From NCBI RefSeq assembly GCF_030283205.1, contig NZ_JASNWF010000002.1, forward strand, positions 124,001-188,000: a DNA stretch of 64,000 bases, in the 5' to 3' direction. Shown here piece by piece: positions 25,288 to 32,581 of this stretch (positions are counted from its first letter, which is position 1; each line of letters begins with the position of its first letter). Both the position numbers and the translations under genes were made by a program. This DNA comes from Actinomadura opuntiae (lineage in GTDB: Bacteria > Actinomycetota > Actinomycetes > Streptosporangiales > Streptosporangiaceae). Below the pieces are notes generated by a model. It was not told the DNA's origin, searched no databases, and was given only the letters and a program-made list of their open reading frames with translations.

Positions 25288-26205
25288 GTGCGCCGAAGAT
25301 TCCGCTCAATGATCCTCGTGGTGGCCGCCTTCGTGTTGGCCGCCCTCGCATGCACGGGAAATGCCATGGCGCAGCCGGCGGCCGCGCCGGCCGCGCCCGC
25401 CACGCAGACGGTGACGGTGAAATACGGACCGTGGACGATCCCGGGCGGCACCATGGACCGTCCAGGGGAACTGCCGAACGTGGTGTCGGCGGCACCGAAG
25501 CCGTGCTCGACCTGCGACATCGTCGGTGAGAAGCCGGATCTGGTGTACGCCGACGGAACCACCGCCGACATGAACAGCGGCCCGATGCTGCACCACTTCG
25601 TCATCTCGAACCTGTCGGCGCGCGACACCGTCTGCCCGTTCAGCCCGGACCGGATCTGGGCGTCCGGCGACGAGCGCACCGAAAAGAACATGCCCGACGG
25701 TTACGGCGTGCCGGTGAAAAGCTATGACCGCTGGGCCATGCTCACCGACCTGATGAATTACTCGTCGGCGCCGAAGACGGTCTACATTTCCATCACCTAC
25801 ACCATCGCCGCCGCGGCGACGACCACGCCGGTGCGGTCCCTGTGGCTGGACGCGGGCGGCTGCCTGTCCTCCGACTACAGCGTCCCGGCCGGGCCGAGCA
25901 CCCACACCTGGAGCTGGACCTCCACGGTCGGCGGGCGCATCGTGTTCGCCAACGGCCACCAGCACGCCGGCGGCGTCCACGTGAAGGCCGCCGACGACAC
26001 CACCGGCACGCTCATCTGCGACTCGCCCGCCACCTACGACACGATGGGCGGAATGCGGACCATCGTGAAGATGGGCACCTGCTCCGGCGATCCGCTCGCG
26101 ACGATCTCGCGCGGCGACCGGCTGACCGTCACCAGCTACTACGACTCGCCCACCGCGAAGAACGACGTCATGGGCATCGTGCACGCCTACATCGCGGAGG
26201 GATGA
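25288..26205 (+). CDS. Secreted SURNod19-like protein
   Basis: A 305-residue exported protein with a signal peptide (about 1-28, ending NAMA). The body matches the 'stress up-regulated Nod 19' pattern: MLHHFVI, DGYGVPV, WAMLTDLMNYSS, GGRIVFANGHQHAGG and the closing VMGIVHAYIAEG. Clustered histidines (HH, HQH, H near the end) and Cys pairs (CSTCD) suggest metal binding, perhaps copper as in the related monooxygenase fold, but this is inference. GTG 25288 was chosen (GTG 25279 is also possible). It ends 3 bases before the beta-propeller gene, so both form one operon. Confidence 0.62.
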   Translation: MRRRFRSMILVVAAFVLAALACTGNAMAQPAAAPAAPATQTVTVKYGPWTIPGGTMDRPGELPNVVSAAPKPCSTCDIVGEKPDLVYADGTTADMNSGPMLHHFVISNLSARDTVCPFSPDRIWASGDERTEKNMPDGYGVPVKSYDRWAMLTDLMNYSSAPKTVYISITYTIAAAATTTPVRSLWLDAGGCLSSDYSVPAGPSTHTWSWTSTVGGRIVFANGHQHAGGVHVKAADDTTGTLICDSPATYDTMGGMRTIVKMGTCSGDPLATISRGDRLTVTSYYDSPTAKNDVMGIVHAYIAEG

Positions 26206-26208
26206 CGG

Positions 26209-27783
26209 ATGGCCCGCATGCGCATCGGCAGGAAGGCCCCGGCCTTCGCGTCCGCCGGTGTCCTCACGGCCGCGCTCCTGGCGCTGCCGTCCGCCTCGTC
26301 CGCCGCGCCGTCCGGCGTCGTCCCGTACACGCCCGGGTGGACGGTCGCGGGGCAGAACCTGTCCAACACCCGGTACGCCGCGACGGAGACGGCGATCTCG
26401 CCCGGCAACGTGGGACGGCTCAAGCCGCGCTGGACCGCGACCCTGGGCGGCAACGTGTCCGCCACCCCGACGGTGTCGCTGGGCACCGTCTACGTCCCCG
26501 ACTACGGCGGCAACCTGTCGGCGGTGGACGCGCTCACCGGCGCCGTCCGCTGGCAGCGCCCGATCTCGTACTACAGCGGCGTGTCCGGGGACGTGTCGAG
26601 GACCAGCCCGGCCGTCGCCGGGACGGAACTGGTCTTCGGCGACGGAGTGTCCAGCACGCCGGGCGACAGCGGCGCCCGCGTCATGGCGGCCGACCGGGTC
26701 ACCGGCGCGAAGCGCTGGAGCACCCTGATCGACGCGGACCCGGCCGCGATGGTCACGACGTCGCCCGTGGTGGACGGCAACACCGTCTACGTGGGGACGG
26801 CGAGCCGCGTCGAGTTCGGCGACGAGAACCCGGTGCGGTTCCGCGGCAGCGTCGTGGCGCTGGACGCGACGACCGGCGCCGTCCGGTGGCGGCGGTACAT
26901 GGCGCCCGAGGGCTACACCGGCAACTCGGTGTGGGGCAGCTCGTTCGTCGTCGACCACACCACCGGGCGGCTGTTCGTGACGACCGGCAACAACTACACC
27001 GTTCCCGACGGAATCTGCACACGTCCCGGCGAAGAGGACTGCCAGCAGGGTCCGGCCGACAACTACACCGACGCGGTCGTCGGCCTCGACCTGCGGACGG
27101 GCGCCGTCGCCTGGTCGTTCAAGACGCTGTCCGCCGACGTCGGAAGCGAGGACTGCGAGACCTGCGGCCCCGACTTCGACTTCGGGTCCGCGCCGAACCT
27201 GTACCAGGTCGCCGACGGCGGCCGCATGCGCAGCATCCTCGGCGTCGGCCAGAAGAGCGGCATCTACTGGGCGCTCGACCCGGCGACCGGAAAGGAGATC
27301 TGGCACACCCAGGTCGGGCCCGGCAGCGACCTCGGCGGCATGGAGTGGGGCTCGGCGACCGACGGCAACCGCGTCTACGTCGGCATCGGCAACGCCGAGC
27401 ACGAGGAGTACGACATCGTCGGCGCCGACGGGACGAAGACGACCGTCGACGGCGGCTCGTGGGCGGCGCTGGACGCGGCCACCGGCAAGATCCTCTGGCA
27501 GGTCGGCGACCCGTACGGCACGCTCGACATCGGATTCCTCAGCGCCGCGAACGGCGTCGTCTACGCCGGCGGCATCAACGGCGCGGCCGACACGATGTTC
27601 GCGCTGAACGCCGCCAACGGGAACATCCTGTGGCGGTACAACAGCGGCGGCTCGGTGATCGGCGGCGCGGCCGTCGTCGCGGGCACCGTCTACTGGGGCT
27701 CCGGCTACTGGTTCGGCCTCTGCTCCGACGGCACCTACAAGTGCGCACAGAACAACAAGCTGTACGCGTTCTCCCCTTCCTGA
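26209..27783 (+). CDS. Secreted PQQ-type beta-propeller protein (PVA-dehydrogenase-like)
   Basis: A 524-residue exported protein: signal peptide about 1-33, then repeated propeller blades (GTVYVPDYGGNLSAVDALTG, GSVVALDATTGAVRW, IYWALDPATGKEIW, MFALNAANGNILW) as in PQQ-dependent dehydrogenases. The opening W.VAGQNLSNTRYA fits polyvinyl-alcohol-dehydrogenase-like proteins, but there is no cytochrome c domain. A cysteine cluster (CTRPGEEDC and CETCGPD) may form disulfides. It is coupled to the SURNod19-like gene (3-base gap) and may be its redox partner outside the cell. Whether it binds PQQ or is only structural is open. Confidence 0.75.
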   Translation: MARMRIGRKAPAFASAGVLTAALLALPSASSAAPSGVVPYTPGWTVAGQNLSNTRYAATETAISPGNVGRLKPRWTATLGGNVSATPTVSLGTVYVPDYGGNLSAVDALTGAVRWQRPISYYSGVSGDVSRTSPAVAGTELVFGDGVSSTPGDSGARVMAADRVTGAKRWSTLIDADPAAMVTTSPVVDGNTVYVGTASRVEFGDENPVRFRGSVVALDATTGAVRWRRYMAPEGYTGNSVWGSSFVVDHTTGRLFVTTGNNYTVPDGICTRPGEEDCQQGPADNYTDAVVGLDLRTGAVAWSFKTLSADVGSEDCETCGPDFDFGSAPNLYQVADGGRMRSILGVGQKSGIYWALDPATGKEIWHTQVGPGSDLGGMEWGSATDGNRVYVGIGNAEHEEYDIVGADGTKTTVDGGSWAALDAATGKILWQVGDPYGTLDIGFLSAANGVVYAGGINGAADTMFALNAANGNILWRYNSGGSVIGGAAVVAGTVYWGSGYWFGLCSDGTYKCAQNNKLYAFSPS

Positions 27784-27799
27784 CCCTGGTGTCTGCGGC

Positions 27800-27827
27800 G
27801 GCCGGGCGGGAACTCTCCCGCCCGGCC
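27800..27827. terminator. Hairpin between propeller and chitinase genes
   Basis: A perfect 12-bp stem (GGCCGGGCGGGA / TCCCGCCCGGCC) with a 4-base loop starts 17 bases after the propeller stop and faces the chitinase stop at 27852, so it is probably bidirectional. Confidence 0.68.
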
Positions 27828-27851
27828 GTCGCGCTGGGCCTGTCCCGGAGG

Positions 27852-29216
27852 TCAGCGGGCCTGGAGGGTGCGGACGTTGTCGCCGAACGTCCAGCCCTTC
27901 GAGCCGTCCCAGTTGATGGACCAGGTCATCAGGCCCTTGAGGGCGCCGTTGAAGTGGTTCCATGCCTGGCCGACCAGGCTCGGCGACATGTAGCCGCCGC
28001 CCGCGCCCGGCTGTGCGGGCAGGCCGGGGACCTGCTTGTCGTACGGCACCCGGATCGTGGTGCCCTGGACGGTCAGGCCGCTGTTCAGGCACTCGGTCTG
28101 CTTGACGAAGCCCTCGACCGTCCCGGCGGAGTAGGAGTCGCCGGAGCAGCCGTACATGCTGCCGTTGTAGTACTGCATGTTGAGCCACCACAGCCGGCCG
28201 TTGTCCGCGTACTTCTTGACGATCGGCAGGTAGGCGCCCCAGATCGAGCCGTAGGTGACGCTGCCGCCGGTGACGTACGCGGTCTCGGGGGCCATCGTCA
28301 GGCCGAAGTTGGACGGCATCTGCGCGAGCACGCCGTCGATGATGCGGATCAGGTTGGCCTGCGACGTGGACGGCTGGTTCACGTTGCCGCTGCCCGACAG
28401 GCCCGTCTCGATGTCGATGTCGATGCCGTCGAAGTTGTACTTCTTCAGGATCGGCACGATCGTCTGGACGAACCGGTCGGCGACGCTGCTGGAGCCGAGG
28501 TCGATGCCCGCGGCGGCTCCGCCGATCGACATCAGGATCGTGGCGCCGGCCGCTTTCGCCGCGCACATCTCGGCGGGGGTTGCGACCTTGACGCCCGCGT
28601 CCATGCCGTCCTCCCACAGCACGGTGCCGTCGGAGCGGATGACGGGGAACGCCGCGTTGATCACGTTGTAGCCGTGCTGCCTGATCACCGGGTTGTCGAT
28701 CGGCGTCCAGCCGAAGGGCGGGTGGACGCCGTTGGACGCGCCGTCCCAGTTCTCCCAGTAGCCCTGCAGCACCTTGCCGGCGGGCCTGGACTTCACCGGG
28801 CAGGTCTCGCTCCCGGTCGGCGGCGTGGTGGGAGGCGTGGTGGGCGGTGTGGTCGGGGGCGTGGTGGGCGGTGTGGTCGGCGGGGTGGTGGGCGGCGTCG
28901 TCGGGGGTGTCGAGGCGTCGCAGGCGCCGAGATCGCGCCAGAGCGTGGGCGTGGACGCGGGGTTCCAGTTCGCGCCCGGGTAGGCGGTGTGGGCGACGAG
29001 CGCCTCGTACCCGTCTGCCTTGTAGGTGACCTTGTCACCGACCTTGTAGGTGGTGCCCTCGGCCCAGGCCGGGTACGCGCACGCGATCGCCGGGGCGGAC
29101 CGCGCGGACGACGGGGCGGACAGCACGACCAGCGCGCCGAGCGACAGGACGAGCGCCGCGGCGGCCGAGGCCAGCGCGGCGGCGGCCGCGGACCATCGCT
29201 TGTGCTTGAACTGCAT
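27852..29216 (-). CDS. Secreted GH18 chitinase with chitin-binding domain
   Basis: A 454-residue exported chitinase. Signal peptide about 1-39; a CBM5/12-type module about 45-99 (YPAWAEGTTYKVGDKVTYKA...WRDLGAC); a (PPTT)n linker about 103-134; then the GH18 barrel. The catalytic motif is FDGIDIDIE with Glu270 as acid, and SIGG and MQYYN mark other conserved strands. It hydrolyses chitin outside the cell. An inverted repeat sits about 57 bases upstream of ATG 29216; the usual Streptomyces chitinase repeats are not seen. Confidence 0.9.
   Translation of the reverse strand: MQFKHKRWSAAAAALASAAAALVLSLGALVVLSAPSSARSAPAIACAYPAWAEGTTYKVGDKVTYKADGYEALVAHTAYPGANWNPASTPTLWRDLGACDASTPPTTPPTTPPTTPPTTPPTTPPTTPPTTPPTGSETCPVKSRPAGKVLQGYWENWDGASNGVHPPFGWTPIDNPVIRQHGYNVINAAFPVIRSDGTVLWEDGMDAGVKVATPAEMCAAKAAGATILMSIGGAAAGIDLGSSSVADRFVQTIVPILKKYNFDGIDIDIETGLSGSGNVNQPSTSQANLIRIIDGVLAQMPSNFGLTMAPETAYVTGGSVTYGSIWGAYLPIVKKYADNGRLWWLNMQYYNGSMYGCSGDSYSAGTVEGFVKQTECLNSGLTVQGTTIRVPYDKQVPGLPAQPGAGGGYMSPSLVGQAWNHFNGALKGLMTWSINWDGSKGWTFGDNVRTLQAR
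28822..28905 (-). repeat. Seven 12-bp tandem repeats encoding the PPTT linker
   Basis: Seven near-identical 12-bp units (GGCGTGGTGGGC and variants on the plus strand) read as the Pro-Thr linker of the chitinase. Unit number may vary by slippage without changing frame. This is a protein linker, not a regulatory or CRISPR repeat. Confidence 0.85.
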
Positions 29217-29272
29217 GGGGACGACTCCTCGGTACAGCGGGACACAGAGGAGCCGGTGTCAGAGCCGAACCG

Positions 29273-29288
29273 TCCCGCGGGCGGGACC
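29273..29288. repeat. Inverted repeat upstream of the chitinase
   Basis: GTCCCGC-GG-GCGGGAC, a perfect 7-bp inverted repeat about 57 bases upstream of the chitinase start. It could be an operator or a short hairpin in the leader. Confidence 0.35.
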
Positions 29289-29367
29289 CTCCCAAGTCGA
29301 GGCGCAAACGACCGGCACGGACGCATGGGAAGGGTAACCCCGGTGGGCCGGGCCGTGAAGGGCCGAG

Positions 29368-29889
29368 TTACGCGGGTACGGCGGGTACGGCGGGGCCGAG
29401 GCGGCGCTGCATCAGCGTCGTGGCGATCCAGCGGCCGTGCTTGTAGCCGACGTCGTCCAGCCGGCCCGCCTCGACGAACCCGAACCGGCGGTGCAGGGCG
29501 GCCGACCCGGGCTCGCCGGTGTCGGCGATGACCGCGATCATCTGCCGCATCCCGGCCTTCTCCGAGCCGTCGACGAGCGCGCCGAGCAGCGCCGTCCCCA
29601 GCCCCTTGCCGGTGTGCGCGGGGGCCAGGTAGATCGTGTCCTCGACGGTGTAGCGGTACGCCGGTTTCGGCCGCCAGGGGCCCGCGTACGCGTATCCGGC
29701 GATCTCCCCGTCCGCCTCGGCCACCAGGAACGGCAGGCCGCGCCGAGCGAGGTCGTCGAGCCTTTCCCGCCATTCCGCGACGGTCTGCGGCGTCTCCGCG
29801 AACGTCGCCACGGTGTTCAGCACGTAGTGCGCGCCGATCTCGGCCACGGCCGCGAGATCGTCCGGCCGCGCCGCCCGGACCACTGCCAT
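29368..29889 (-). CDS. GNAT acetyltransferase, phosphinothricin-acetyltransferase-like
   Basis: A 173-residue N-acetyltransferase. The run YAYAGPWRPKPAYRYTVEDTIYL and the acetyl-CoA loop HTGKGLGTALL are characteristic of the PAT/Bar subgroup, which acetylates phosphinothricin or methionine sulfoximine-like amino groups. The rest of the fold (ALHRRFGFVEAGRLDDVGYKHGRW) is intact. The start is ATG 29889. It is alone on its strand between the chitinase and a divergent small gene, so the natural substrate is not indicated by context. Confidence 0.82.
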   Translation of the reverse strand: MAVVRAARPDDLAAVAEIGAHYVLNTVATFAETPQTVAEWRERLDDLARRGLPFLVAEADGEIAGYAYAGPWRPKPAYRYTVEDTIYLAPAHTGKGLGTALLGALVDGSEKAGMRQMIAVIADTGEPGSAALHRRFGFVEAGRLDDVGYKHGRWIATTLMQRRLGPAVPAVPA

Positions 29890-30033
29890 GCGTCAGCCAC
29901 CTCCACCGTGATCATCATCTCACGCGGGGGTGGGGGCCCGGTCGTCCTCGGGGGTATCCATGGAGGTGACCGTTCATGGCGAAGGCCGCGCGGCGGTGAC
30001 GCGGGGGCGCGACCTCGGGGGAAGGAGCGACGC

Positions 30034-30354
30034 ATGAAGCTGACGAAGTTCAAGGCGCTCGTTTCGCTGGACGAGCAGAGCGCCTCGGCGATCGGAACCG
30101 ACCTTCCCGCCCAGAACTGCCCGTTCACGCTGCGGGAGAAGGGCGCGGAGCCGAAGCCGAGCGCGTTCCACAAGGTGGTCATGACGACCGACGACGGTGA
30201 GCCGCTGCGGCCGGGCGACGTCGACCACATCGTGACGATGACGCTGCTGACCGAGACGGCCGGCAAGGACGCGTTCGCGGCGGGCTGCCGGTTCGACCTG
30301 TGGCACGGGACGAAGGTGGGCCACGGGCTGGTGTCCCGGCGGTTGGTGTTCTAG
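30034..30354 (+). CDS. Hypothetical protein, EF-Tu domain-3-like barrel
   Basis: A 106-residue protein with a good GGAAGGAG ribosome site before ATG 30034. I see no named family with certainty; the pattern LRPGDVDHIVTMTLLTE...FDLWHGTKVGHGLVSRRLVF resembles the third beta-barrel of elongation factor Tu, which recurs in small actinobacterial proteins. No G-domain is present. It converges on the MFS gene, and the two stop codons overlap in CTAG (30351-30354). Confidence 0.6.
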   Translation: MKLTKFKALVSLDEQSASAIGTDLPAQNCPFTLREKGAEPKPSAFHKVVMTTDDGEPLRPGDVDHIVTMTLLTETAGKDAFAAGCRFDLWHGTKVGHGLVSRRLVF

Positions 30355-31778
30355 CGCTCGGCGGCGGTGAACCGGCGTTCGGACTCCATGGCGGACGCGA
30401 CGTCCGCCGGGTAGGTGCGCCGCGCCCGCATCAGGAGCAGGCCGTTGACCAGCAGCGGGATGAGGGCGAGCAGGAACACCCGGTCCAGGCCGGTGCCGGA
30501 GTGGTCGCCGGGCGCGAACACCCCCGACAGCCAGCCGAACAGGACGGGCGCGATCGCCTCGCCCGTCATGCGCAGGATCGTGCGGATGCTCTCGGCGCGT
30601 CCCCACAGCCCGAAATGGACGACGTCGAGGCGGACGGCGTCCAGCGGCGGGTTCGCGCCGGCCAGCGCGGCGGCGGCCAGGAAGAACAGCGGCATCGCGA
30701 GCCACGCCGAGGTGGTCAGCAGGCCGGGCAGGAACAGCAGCGCGGACGCGGTGTAGGCGACGCTCGGCACCAGCACGCGCGCGGCGATCCGGCCGCGCCG
30801 GACGAGGCGGTCCGCGATCCGGCCGGCGGTGAGGACGCCCACCAGCGCGCCGGCGCCGATCACCGGGACGAGCAGGCTCAGCTCGGCGCGCCCGACGCCG
30901 TAGCGGTGCTGGACGAAGACCATCGCGAACGTGCGCAGCCCGGAGAAGAAGAAGTAGCCGATGGCCGAGGCGAGGATGATGATCACGTTGGTGCGGATGC
31001 GGAGCACGTGCCGGGCGGCCTGCAGCAGCGTCATCCGGGACGGGTCGGTCGCCAGCACGTTCTCCGGGCGGGCCTGGACGTCCGATTCGTCCACCGCCTG
31101 CTGGGCGGCCCCGGAGCCGCCGCGCGGGTCGCCGGCGGGGCGGCCCTGCGCGCCGCGGGCGGGCTCGGGCAGCAGCCGCCAGACGGCCGCGGCCAGCGCG
31201 ATGCCGAGGACCGCGACGAACCAGAACGAGAACCGCCAGCTCAGCGCGGCGGCGACGTTGCCGCCGACGACCAGCCCGAATCCGGCGCCGATCAGCTCGC
31301 CGGCGAGGATCCGCCCGTAGACGCCGGCCCGCTCCTGGTGCGGGAACAGGTCGCCGGTAAGGGACGCGACGGTCGGTCCGGCGGTCGCGGTGACGGCGCC
31401 GAGCGCGACCCGCGACGTCAGCAGCCAGTCGTAGGAGGTGGCGAGGCCGCCGACGATCATGGCGGCGCTCCACAGCATGATGCTGCCGGCGAGCAGCGGG
31501 ACGCGGGGCACGCGGTCGGTGAGCATGCCGACCGGGACGGTGGCGACGGCGCCGACCAGCGAGGGCGCGGCGGTCAGGACGCCGACCTCGGTGTTGTCGA
31601 TGTGCAGGGCGTGCCGCAGCTCCTCGACGATCGCGCCGATGACGCCGGAGTCGGCGGTGTTGAGTGCCAGGACGCAGGCCAGGAGCAGCACGACGCGGGC
31701 CTGGCGGGGCCCGCCGAGCCGACGGGTGAGGGCGTCGACCGCCCGTCCCCACCGCCGCGGGGCCTGCGCCTTGATCAC
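30351..31778 (-). CDS. MFS transporter
   Basis: A 475-residue, 12-helix MFS protein. Typical MFS elements are VGMLTDRVPRVPLL after helix 2 and ELIGAGFGLVVGGNVAAALSWRFSFW at helices 5-6; a long charged loop rich in Gly, Ala and Gln separates the halves (about 205-245). The substrate is unknown. GTG 31778 is the start, with a palindrome (31780-31791) directly against it, so expression may be controlled by a local repressor not identified here. The last codon overlaps the stop of the facing small gene. Confidence 0.8.
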   Translation of the reverse strand: MIKAQAPRRWGRAVDALTRRLGGPRQARVVLLLACVLALNTADSGVIGAIVEELRHALHIDNTEVGVLTAAPSLVGAVATVPVGMLTDRVPRVPLLAGSIMLWSAAMIVGGLATSYDWLLTSRVALGAVTATAGPTVASLTGDLFPHQERAGVYGRILAGELIGAGFGLVVGGNVAAALSWRFSFWFVAVLGIALAAAVWRLLPEPARGAQGRPAGDPRGGSGAAQQAVDESDVQARPENVLATDPSRMTLLQAARHVLRIRTNVIIILASAIGYFFFSGLRTFAMVFVQHRYGVGRAELSLLVPVIGAGALVGVLTAGRIADRLVRRGRIAARVLVPSVAYTASALLFLPGLLTTSAWLAMPLFFLAAAALAGANPPLDAVRLDVVHFGLWGRAESIRTILRMTGEAIAPVLFGWLSGVFAPGDHSGTGLDRVFLLALIPLLVNGLLLMRARRTYPADVASAMESERRFTAAER

Positions 31779-31779
31779 A

Positions 31780-31791
31780 ACTACACGTAGT
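31780..31791. promoter_or_regulatory. Palindrome abutting the MFS start
   Basis: ACTAC-AC-GTAGT, a 5-bp inverted repeat immediately upstream of the MFS GTG codon at 31778 (minus strand). The position suggests an operator over a leaderless or short-leader start. Confidence 0.4.
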
Positions 31792-31841
31792 GCCCGGTCG
31801 CGTGCGAGGTATGTGACCGGGGCGCGGGTGGGCGGCGGGGC

Positions 31842-31874
31842 GGCCGGGACCCCGGGTGAACGCGGGTCCCGGCC
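31842..31874 (-). terminator. Hairpin after the fasciclin gene
   Basis: A perfect 11-bp stem (GGCCGGGACCC / GGGTCCCGGCC) with an 11-base loop begins 10 bases past the fasciclin stop at 31885 (minus strand). A natural terminator for that transcript. Confidence 0.6.
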
Positions 31875-31884
31875 TGCCGCCGCG

Positions 31885-32520
31885 TCACTTCGGGGGCATC
31901 AGGACGCTGTCGATGATGTAGACGGTGGCGTTGGCGGTGTGGACGTTGCCGCAGGCCACCTTCGCGTCGCTGCCGATCGTGAACGACTCGCCGGAGCCGC
32001 TGGTCTTCAGCATCGCGCCGTTCAGGGTCTTGAAGTCGCCGTTCGACAGCCCGCTCGGCGTGATCGGCTGCCCGACGACGTGGTAGGTCAGGATGCCGGT
32101 CAGCGTCTTCTTGTCGCTCAGGACCTTGTCGAGCGTCGCCTTGGGGATCTTGTTGAACGCGTCGTTGGTCGGCGCGAACACGGTGATGTTCTTGGCCGAG
32201 TTCAGCGTGTCGACCAGCCCGGCCTTCTTCACGGCGCTGACCAGCGTCGACAGCACCGGGTTGTTGGACGCGGCGGTCGCGACGGGGTCGGCGGACATGC
32301 CGCTGAAGCTGCCCTTGCCGGACGCCGGGACGGCCGAGCAGGCTGGCCCGAACGGCTGGTCGGAGGCCGGTGAGCTGCTCGCGGCCGTGGCCGGTGCCGA
32401 ACCGGCGGGCGCGGCGGCGGTGCCGCCGTCCTTGCCGTCGTCGTTGCTGGAGCAGGCCGCCGTTGCGGTGGCGACGGCGGCCGCGGCGAGGACGCCTGCG
32501 GCGATGCGGGTGCGGTACAT
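31885..32520 (-). CDS. Fasciclin-domain exported protein (MPT70/MPT83-like)
   Basis: A 211-residue predicted exported protein. A signal sequence ends near Cys23 (ATAAC), a possible but imperfect lipobox. A Ser/Ala/Pro-rich spacer leads to one fasciclin (FAS1) domain (about 80-210: NNPVLSTLVSAVKKAGL, ITVFAPTNDAFNKIP, YHVVGQPI, VYIIDSVLMP). In mycobacteria the homologues MPT70 and MPT83 are SigK targets. Here a SigK-like promoter stands 13 bases before ATG 32520, and the sigK-rskA pair is less than 2 kb away, so the same control is expected. AAGGAGA precedes the start. Confidence 0.87.
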   Translation of the reverse strand: MYRTRIAAGVLAAAAVATATAACSSNDDGKDGGTAAAPAGSAPATAASSSPASDQPFGPACSAVPASGKGSFSGMSADPVATAASNNPVLSTLVSAVKKAGLVDTLNSAKNITVFAPTNDAFNKIPKATLDKVLSDKKTLTGILTYHVVGQPITPSGLSNGDFKTLNGAMLKTSGSGESFTIGSDAKVACGNVHTANATVYIIDSVLMPPK

Positions 32521-32533
32521 GGTGATCTCCTTG

Positions 32534-32560
32534 CTTCGGATACCGATGGGTTCTGGGTGG
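32534..32560 (-). promoter_or_regulatory. SigK-type promoter of the fasciclin gene
   Basis: On the minus strand CCACCC (32560-32555), 15 bases, CCGAAG (32539-32534), then 13 bases to the ATG. Spacer length and distance to the start equal those of the sigK promoter at 34252; each hexamer differs from that promoter at one base. Confidence 0.6.
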
Positions 32561-32581
32561 TGTGGATTGCGGCGGGGCCGG

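Noticed and set aside
25306..28617. Very long minus-strand open frame (1103 codons) opposite the SURNod19 and propeller genes
   Set aside because: Composition is Arg/Gly/Pro/Val/Asp-rich with no domain; it is the antisense shadow typical of very GC-rich coding DNA.
28822..28905. CRISPR-like short repeats
   Set aside because: Units are contiguous without spacers and encode the PPTT linker of the chitinase.
25842..29531. Very long plus-strand open frame (1229 codons) crossing three genes
   Set aside because: It spans the propeller gene in another frame and the chitinase antisense; no signal, domain or ribosome site.
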